This document shows, piece after piece, positions 1 through 6,043 of a DNA stretch of 6,043 bases. The notes under the pieces were generated by a model, which worked only from the letters and a program-made list of their open reading frames with translations, searched no databases and was not told the DNA's origin. Every line of letters begins with the position of its first letter. Position 1 is the stretch's first letter. Both the position numbers and the translations under genes were made by a program. The DNA comes from Gammaproteobacteria bacterium (lineage in GTDB: Bacteria; Pseudomonadota; Gammaproteobacteria; UBA9214), in assembly GCA_030635865.1 (NCBI GenBank), contig DAOVYA010000103.1, positions 1 through 6,043 of the forward strand. Reading direction: 5' to 3'.

Positions 1-52
1 CAACGGTGAAAAAATACCAGCCACCGGGTTTATAGAGTCGCTGGAATTCCAT
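1..52 (-). CDS. REP-associated tyrosine transposase (RAYT), N-terminal fragment cut by the window edge
   Basis: Reading the minus strand from the ATG at 52-50 gives MEFQRLYKPGGWYFFTV and then leaves the window. The pattern R-x(4)-GG-x-YFFTV near the N-terminus is the opening signature of RAYT proteins, the IS200/IS605-like Y1 HUH transposases that act on REP palindromes in single-stranded DNA. A near-ideal Shine-Dalgarno, AAGGAGG (64-58), sits five bases before the ATG, which fixes the start. The catalytic HUH motif and tyrosine would lie outside the window, so activity cannot be judged. Three REP palindromes with GTAG heads lie immediately upstream (79-210), the usual setting for such genes, and this independently supports the call. 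An ordinary IS200-type transposase is the alternative, but the GG-x-YFFTV start and adjacent REPs favour RAYT. Confidence 0.82.
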   Translation of the reverse strand, partial: MEFQRLYKPGGWYFFTV

Positions 53-78
53 AGCAGCCTCCTTGCTATTTTTGGTTT

Positions 79-114
79 GGTGGGTACGTCGCTCTGCTCC
101 TCTACCCATCCTAC
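79..114 (-). repeat. REP palindrome 1 (GTAG head on minus strand)
   Basis: The stem is TGGGTA (81-86) paired with TACCCA (103-108), extended outward by a G-T wobble (80/109) and a G-C pair (79/110). The tetranucleotide GTAG on the minus strand (114-111) sits at the 5' foot, as in REPs recognised by RAYT proteins. Compared with REP 2, the T-A pair at 81/108 is replaced by C-G at 131/158. This compensatory change suggests the structure, not just the sequence, is kept. The element lies about 27 bp upstream of the RAYT start codon and has the same orientation as the gene. Confidence 0.85.
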
Positions 115-128
115 GGAGGGTTAACCAT

Positions 129-164
129 GACGGGTACGTCGCTTCGCTCCTTTACCCGTCCTAC
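129..164 (-). repeat. REP palindrome 2 (GTAG head on minus strand)
   Basis: A perfect 8-bp stem, GACGGGTA (129-136) with TACCCGTC (153-160), encloses a 16-base loop. The head GTAG is on the minus strand at 164-161. It is a direct repeat of REP 1, matching along nearly its whole length including the CGTCGCT loop start. It is separated from REP 1 by 14 bp (115-128) that include the short palindrome GGTTAACC (119-126). Confidence 0.88.
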
Positions 165-180
165 GTCTGCACAATTATAT

Positions 181-210
181 GTAGGACGGGTAAAGCGCAG
201 CGTACCCGTC
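181..210 (+). repeat. REP palindrome 3 (GTAG head on plus strand, inverted copy)
   Basis: The head GTAG (181-184) is followed by a perfect 8-bp stem, GACGGGTA (185-192) with TACCCGTC (203-210), and a 10-base loop AAGCGCAGCG (193-202). The stem is identical to that of REP 2 but the loop is six bases shorter, so it is a distinct subtype. It faces REP 2 head to head across a 16-bp spacer (165-180), forming a BIME-like inverted pair. Confidence 0.88.
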
Positions 211-228
211 AGGTTTGGCACATCCATA

Positions 229-255
229 AAAAAGGCCTGCAATGCAGGCCTTTTT
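229..255 (-). terminator. Rho-independent terminator of ssb, probably bidirectional
   Basis: The stem GGCCTGC (234-240) pairs with GCAGGCC (244-250) around the loop AAT. The run of A at 228-233 and run of T at 251-255 flank it, so the hairpin carries a U-tract on either strand. On the minus strand it begins 22 bp after the ssb stop codon, so it should end the ssb transcript before it enters the REP/RAYT region. On the plus strand it could block transcripts coming from the REP side. Confidence 0.92.
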
Positions 256-277
256 ATTTACTGGCTACAGCTGGCCG

Positions 278-724
278 CTAGAACGGGATGTCATCGTCGA
301 AGTCACCACCAGCGGCGGCTGCAGCAGGTGCAGGCGCCATGGCCGGGGCTGATTTGGACTCACCGGAGAAGTTTGCACTGCTGCCGCCACGGCTGTCGAG
401 CATCTGCATCTGGTCGGCTACAATTTCCGTTGTATAGCGGTCATTTCCGGAATTGTCCTGCCACTTGCGGGTCTGCAATTTGCCTTCGATATAGACCTTC
501 GAGCCTTTCTTTAAATACTCACCGGCAATCTCGCCGAGGCGACGGAACATGACGATCCGGTGCCATTCTGTCTTTTCCTGCTGCTCGCCACTGCTCTTGT
601 CCTTCCAGGACTCGGACGTTGCCAGGGTAATGTTGGCAACGGCGTTGCCATTCGGCATGTAGCGCACTTCCGGGTCCTTGCCCAGGTTCCCGATCAGAAT
701 TACCTTGTTTACTCCTCGTGCCAT
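278..724 (-). CDS. ssb: Single-stranded DNA-binding protein SSB
   Basis: This 148-residue protein coats single-stranded DNA in the cytoplasm during replication, recombination and repair, and recruits partner proteins through its C-terminal tip. It begins [15 protein letters not shown] and keeps the OB-fold (about residues 4-110) with W40, W54, F60 and W88, the aromatic positions used for DNA stacking in E. coli SSB. A short Ala/Pro/Gly-rich linker (about 111-140) leads to the acidic tip DFDDDIPF, the conserved partner-binding peptide. The linker is shorter than in E. coli (about 178 residues in total), but the ends are intact. The start is supported by AGGAG (735-731) six bases upstream. The gene lies 144 bp downstream of the YajR-type transporter on the same strand, so it may be cotranscribed or use its own promoter in that gap. 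A strong terminator follows. Confidence 0.98.
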   Translation of the reverse strand: MARGVNKVILIGNLGKDPEVRYMPNGNAVANITLATSESWKDKSSGEQQEKTEWHRIVMFRRLGEIAGEYLKKGSKVYIEGKLQTRKWQDNSGNDRYTTEIVADQMQMLDSRGGSSANFSGESKSAPAMAPAPAAAAAGGDFDDDIPF

Positions 725-792
725 GATGCTCTCCTGTTATTGATAGGGTTTTCCCGCCCTGTTTGTGGCTAACCCGGTTTAATTATTTTCGT

Positions 793-821
793 ACTTAATT
801 TGTGGCCTTATTCTATGCCAA
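793..821 (-). promoter_or_regulatory. Tentative ssb promoter
   Basis: On the minus strand, TTGGCA (821-816) matches five of six bases of the sigma-70 -35 consensus and is followed after 17 bp by TTAAGT (798-793), a poor -10 (three of six). The surrounding DNA is AT-rich, as expected ahead of a well-expressed gene. Another possible -10 on the same strand is AATAAT, a little further downstream, but it lacks a good -35. The evidence is weak; ssb having its own promoter in this gap is more likely than this exact placement. Confidence 0.25.
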
Positions 822-850
822 GGCTCGCATGGGTTCTATGCCTTTGAGGC
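811..850. repeat. Two-copy degenerate direct repeat in the transporter-ssb gap
   Basis: The 9-mer TTCTATGCC occurs at 811-819 and again at 834-842, 23 bp apart. Each copy is followed by a related AGGC segment (AAGGC at 820-824 and GAGGC at 846-850). The spacing is about two helical turns. The first copy overlaps the tentative -35 of ssb, so a paired protein-binding site is possible; a chance small duplication is equally possible. Confidence 0.4.
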
Positions 851-868
851 GCTAAAACCCGCGATTTT

Positions 869-2206
869 CTATGGCAAGCTGGACTCATTAAACAGCTGTT
901 TATCCACCTTTAAATAAGCGATGCCCTCCTCCTCCACCACGACCACCTCGGAAACTCCTTGTAGTGCAGACAGTTGCCGTGACAAAGCGCCAGCTCCACC
1001 CTGCTCGCCTGCATCGATCCTGTAGAGATAGGTGCTGAGCTTGGCCGGCAGCTTCATGGAAATGGCCAGCGCCAGCCACACCAGTGTACCCAGCCCTGCC
1101 ATAAGGAAAACAGCGTGAATCCCGGATAAACCATGTAATACACCGCCCAATGTACCCCCCAGAAAGACGCCCAGGAACTGTGAGCTGGAATACACCCCCA
1201 TGGCTGTACCGCGACAATCAGCCGGTGCGATACGCGAGACCAGTGATGGCAACATCGCCTCCAGCAGGTTGATCGCGGTAAAGAACACGATCAGCAATAC
1301 CACCATACTGATGACGCTGACGGGTACAAGAAACAGGCCAAACTCCGCCATACCCAGCAGAATAATGGCAAACAGGAGTACCGCCCGGGTATGGCCCTTG
1401 CGTTCCGCCTGGATGATCAATGGCAGCATGGCCAGCACGGAAACCACCAGCACCGGCAGGTAGACCTTCCAGTGATCAGCGCTCACGATGCCCGCCTCAT
1501 CACGCAACACCAGCGGCATCACCACGAAGCTTGCCGTCAGCACGGTATGTAACATCAGGATGCCAAAGTCGAGGCGCAGTAATTCGGGATGCCGCAGTAT
1601 ACGGCCCAACTGCGCCGGAATGGTCTCGGCTTCACGGTGTGGTCGACTTAACAACGGATGTGGTACCACGAAGGCCACCACAAGGACCCCGGCAAGGGCG
1701 AGACCGACAGTGATCCAGAAGATACCGGGCACACCCACCCATTCATTCAGAACCGGGCCGAGAATCATGGCCGCGGCAAAGGCCAGGCCAATGCTTATGC
1801 CGATCAGGGCCATGGCCTTGATCCGGTGTTCCTCACGGGTCAGGTCCGCGGTCAGTGCCATGATAGCGGCGGCAATCGCCCCGGCTCCCTGCAGGGCACG
1901 CCCGAGAATGACTATATAGATGGAGTCTGCCAGGGCGGCAACCAGGCTGCCGCCGGCAAATATCAGCAGACCACCGATAATGACGGGCTTGCGCCCGATA
2001 CGGTCGGACAGCAGGCCGGCAGGGATCTGCAAAATGGCCTGGGTGAGGCCGTACGCGCCCAGGGCCAATCCGGTCAGCGCCGGGGTGACACCCTCCAGGT
2101 CAGCCGCATACAGGGCAAATACCGGCAGGATCATGAACAGGCCCAGCATGCGCAGGGCGTAAACACTTGAAAGTGAAAGGGCTGCGCGTAATTCCACGCG
2201 GCTCAT
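869..2206 (-). CDS. yajR: YajR-type major facilitator superfamily transporter with C-terminal YAM domain
   Basis: This is an inner-membrane secondary transporter of the drug:proton antiporter type; its substrate is unknown. From the ATG at 2206 it is 445 residues with about twelve hydrophobic segments. MFS motif A, GLLSDRIGRK, is at residues 64-73 between helices 2 and 3, and LGRALQGAGA (101-110) resembles motif B in helix 4. A soluble tail (about 391-445), starting at TYLYRIDAGE and containing VVVVEEEGIAYLKVD, resembles the ferredoxin-like YAM domain of E. coli YajR. The tail ends NESSLP, a few residues short of what I recall for YajR. Two upstream in-frame starts exist: GTG at 2236, with AAGGA nine bases before it, and GTG at 2257 (462 residues), with no ribosome binding site. 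I chose the ATG at 2206 because it has AGGGA upstream and its N-terminus, MSRVELRAALSL, resembles the usual family start. It is divergent from uvrA and upstream of ssb. Confidence 0.9.
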   Translation of the reverse strand: MSRVELRAALSLSSVYALRMLGLFMILPVFALYAADLEGVTPALTGLALGAYGLTQAILQIPAGLLSDRIGRKPVIIGGLLIFAGGSLVAALADSIYIVILGRALQGAGAIAAAIMALTADLTREEHRIKAMALIGISIGLAFAAAMILGPVLNEWVGVPGIFWITVGLALAGVLVVAFVVPHPLLSRPHREAETIPAQLGRILRHPELLRLDFGILMLHTVLTASFVVMPLVLRDEAGIVSADHWKVYLPVLVVSVLAMLPLIIQAERKGHTRAVLLFAIILLGMAEFGLFLVPVSVISMVVLLIVFFTAINLLEAMLPSLVSRIAPADCRGTAMGVYSSSQFLGVFLGGTLGGVLHGLSGIHAVFLMAGLGTLVWLALAISMKLPAKLSTYLYRIDAGEQGGAGALSRQLSALQGVSEVVVVEEEGIAYLKVDKQLFNESSLP

Positions 2207-2251
2207 GCCGGATCCCTGACCACCTGCCTGACTCACTATCTCATATCCTTT

Positions 2252-2281
2252 TTGCACAGCAGTACGAAAACGCCGTATATT
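2252..2281 (+). promoter_or_regulatory. Probable uvrA promoter
   Basis: TTGCAC (2252-2257, three of six -35 bases) and TATATT (2276-2281, five of six -10 bases) are separated by 18 bp. Transcription would begin near 2288, giving a short leader of about 24 bases before the uvrA ATG. The -10 lies inside the arms of an inverted repeat. The -35 is weak, so the promoter may need an activator or be modest in strength. Confidence 0.45.
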
Positions 2282-2297
2282 AACAGGTTGGCGTTTT
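2267..2297. promoter_or_regulatory. Perfect 8-bp inverted repeat between the transporter gene and uvrA, operator-like
   Basis: AAAACGCC (2267-2274) is the exact reverse complement of GGCGTTTT (2290-2297), with 15 bp between them. The spacer holds the AT-rich core GTATATTAA, which can be read as a -10 on both strands. This layout suits a repressor site controlling one or both genes. The right arm is followed by a further T, so in uvrA RNA it could also form a hairpin with a short U-run, but the likely transcription start (about 2288) would exclude the left arm. It does not match the LexA consensus (CTGT-N8-ACAG). Confidence 0.5.
2277..2285 (-). promoter_or_regulatory. Possible extended -10 element for the divergent transporter gene
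   Basis: The minus strand reads TGTTAATAT (2285-2277), which fits an extended -10 (TG, one base, then TAATAT with four of six matches). No good -35 is visible upstream of it. It overlaps the uvrA -10 almost base for base, so the two promoters would compete for polymerase. A start near 2270 would give leaders of about 33 or 63 bases to the GTG at 2236 or the ATG at 2206, and would make the GTG at 2257 an unlikely start. Confidence 0.3.
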
Positions 2298-2311
2298 TCA
2301 CGTGAGACAAG

Positions 2312-5173
<2,862 letters not shown>

Positions 5174-5193
5174 TTTACATTCAAAAAGCAGAC

Positions 5194-5286
5194 TCTCGCG
5201 AAGACGTAAAGAGCGCAAAGTAAAAAAGCTAATATTATAGGGGCATATTAAGATTTCATTCCTGGTGCCCTTACATCCTTGCGAGA
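5194..5286. repeat. 93-bp intergenic element bounded by imperfect inverted repeats
   Basis: The left end, TCTCGCGAAGACGTAAAG (5194-5211), and the reverse complement of the right end (5286-5269), TCTCGCAAGGATGTAAGG, agree at 14 of 18 positions without gaps, and all four differences are transitions. The left arm runs into a degenerate tandem motif (AGACGTAA, then AGAGCGCAA) of a kind I recall as a dispersed TCTCGC-AAGACGCAAAG intergenic repeat in environmental bacteria; this is memory, not a search. The interior is AT-rich. It has a weak 5-bp hairpin, GGGCA (5241-5245) with TGCCC (5266-5270). No target-site duplication is obvious. It may be a small non-autonomous mobile element, or it may serve as a structured terminator between the convergent genes. 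Confidence 0.5.
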
Positions 5287-5310
5287 AATTATAGTGTTTA
5301 TAAAGAGACG

Positions 5311-6042
5311 CTAGCCGCTCTGTTGCACGGTCAATGTGTCACCGTGATTCACCTCAAGCACTTCGGTCGCACGTCCCTGGCTGACAGCAATCTCTACCAG
5401 GCCATTGGCGTTTTCATACCAGAATGCCTCTCCCCTGGAGACGCTTGCGAAAGTACGTGCCGGGCTCAATATATGATTATTGACTTCCAGGATGGCATGT
5501 TCATCAACACTGGATGCGCGTACACCGGTAATCAGGTTACCAAACCGGTCAACATATACCACACGAAACAGTTCGTCCGGCCAGTCCGGCTGATCAAGCT
5601 GACCTGTCGAAACCGGTTTGCCTGAATAACTGCCCTCGCACGCCAACTGCGCGGCTACCGGGGCAAATATGTCACGCCCATGAAAACTGCTGGAGACCCC
5701 GACCGGCGTTGATAACTGCCAGCACTCGATTTTCCCTGCCCACCTTGCAAGTATCGCAAACAAACCTTCATTCGGGCCGACAAACCATAAACCATCGGCC
5801 CTGACTACCACTGCCGGTCGATCACCGCCAACCCCGGGATCAACGACACAAAGGAAAACGCTGCCCTGTTCGAATCCTGAAATATAGGCCGGTAATAAAT
5901 ACGCGGCGGCCTGTATATCAAAGGGGGCCAGGTCTGAAAACAGGTTAATCACCGCTACACCGGCTGCCTGCCGGTGCAACACCGCCTGCACCTGACCGAT
6001 ATAGGGGCCCTCAAGTCCAAAATCAGTGAATAATACGATCAT
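5311..6042 (-). CDS. S-adenosyl-L-methionine hydrolase (SAM hydroxide adenosyltransferase, DUF62 family)
   Basis: Enzymes of this family use activated water to cleave S-adenosylmethionine into adenosine and methionine; they are relatives of the bacterial fluorinase and chlorinase. The 243-residue protein starts MIVLFTDFGLEGPYIGQ, the usual family N-terminus, so the ATG at 6042-6040 is almost certainly the true start, with one base of the window left over. The Asp-Arg-His set used for water activation is visible as D68 (VVDPGVGG), R75 and H121 (FHGRD). GPNEG (89-93) and the VDRFGNLIT segment (164-172) are further family motifs. The C-terminal beta domain contains ENANGLVEIAVSQG (210-223). The length is in the normal range, so the gene is complete. 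Its ribosome binding site and promoter lie outside the window. It is convergent with uvrA. Presence of the full triad argues against a halogenase. Its physiological role is not clear from context. Confidence 0.93.
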   Translation of the reverse strand: MIVLFTDFGLEGPYIGQVQAVLHRQAAGVAVINLFSDLAPFDIQAAAYLLPAYISGFEQGSVFLCVVDPGVGGDRPAVVVRADGLWFVGPNEGLFAILARWAGKIECWQLSTPVGVSSSFHGRDIFAPVAAQLACEGSYSGKPVSTGQLDQPDWPDELFRVVYVDRFGNLITGVRASSVDEHAILEVNNHILSPARTFASVSRGEAFWYENANGLVEIAVSQGRATEVLEVNHGDTLTVQQSG

Positions 6043-6043
6043 G

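Noticed and set aside
119..126. GGTTAACC palindrome between REPs 1 and 2
   Set aside because: An 8-bp palindrome without a loop or context is easily due to chance; noted only as part of the REP spacer.
79..210. Possible CRISPR array
   Set aside because: There are three palindromes of unequal length in mixed orientation with spacers of only 14 and 16 bp. This is a REP cluster, not direct repeats with uniform spacers.
127..552. 141-codon open frame on the plus strand
   Set aside because: It starts within REP DNA and then runs antisense through the terminator and ssb. The composition is Arg/Ser/Cys-rich with no recognisable family, as expected of a shadow frame.
745..760. AGGG/CCCT hairpin in the ssb leader
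   Set aside because: Only four base pairs with an 8-base loop and no U-run; too weak to call an attenuator or terminator.
2271..2286. Possible LexA operator ending in ACAG
   Set aside because: The left half at the required spacing is CGCC instead of CTGT. Only one half matches.

Overview
The window looks like ordinary chromosome from a gammaproteobacterium of moderate GC content. The SSB and UvrA proteins read almost colinearly with their E. coli counterparts as I remember them, and the transporter is clearly of the E. coli YajR type. I cannot name a genus; a Chromatiales-like or other environmental gammaproteobacterium is only a guess.

Layout, left to right: (1) At 1-52 on the minus strand is the first 17 codons of a REP-associated tyrosine transposase (RAYT, IS200/IS605-like Y1 family), with a strong ribosome binding site. 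(2) At 79-210, just upstream of it, is a cluster of three REP palindromes carrying GTAG heads, probably the substrate of that transposase. (3) A strong, nearly symmetrical hairpin terminator at 229-255 separates this mobile module from ssb. (4) ssb (278-724, minus) and a YajR-type major facilitator transporter (869-2206, minus) lie in the same direction, with a 144-bp gap. (5) A short divergent control region (about 2207-2311) lies between the transporter and uvrA. It holds an 8-bp perfect inverted repeat around an AT-rich core that can be read as a -10 element on both strands. (6) uvrA (2312-5173, plus) is complete, with all nucleotide-binding and zinc motifs. (7) A 137-bp convergent gap (5174-5310) contains a roughly 93-bp element bounded by 18-bp imperfect inverted repeats. 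(8) A complete SAM hydrolase (SAM hydroxide adenosyltransferase, DUF62 family) occupies 5311-6042 on the minus strand; its start codon is one base from the window edge.

Functionally, uvrA (damage recognition in nucleotide excision repair) and ssb (single-strand DNA protection) are both DNA-maintenance genes. I see no canonical LexA box upstream of either, unlike the shared SOS control known in E. coli. The transporter and the SAM hydrolase have no evident role in repair. The genes are well-known families; the more unusual content is in the intergenic DNA: the RAYT/REP module, the palindrome between the divergent genes, and the inverted-repeat element after uvrA. I see no convincing evidence of a wholly new multi-gene system.
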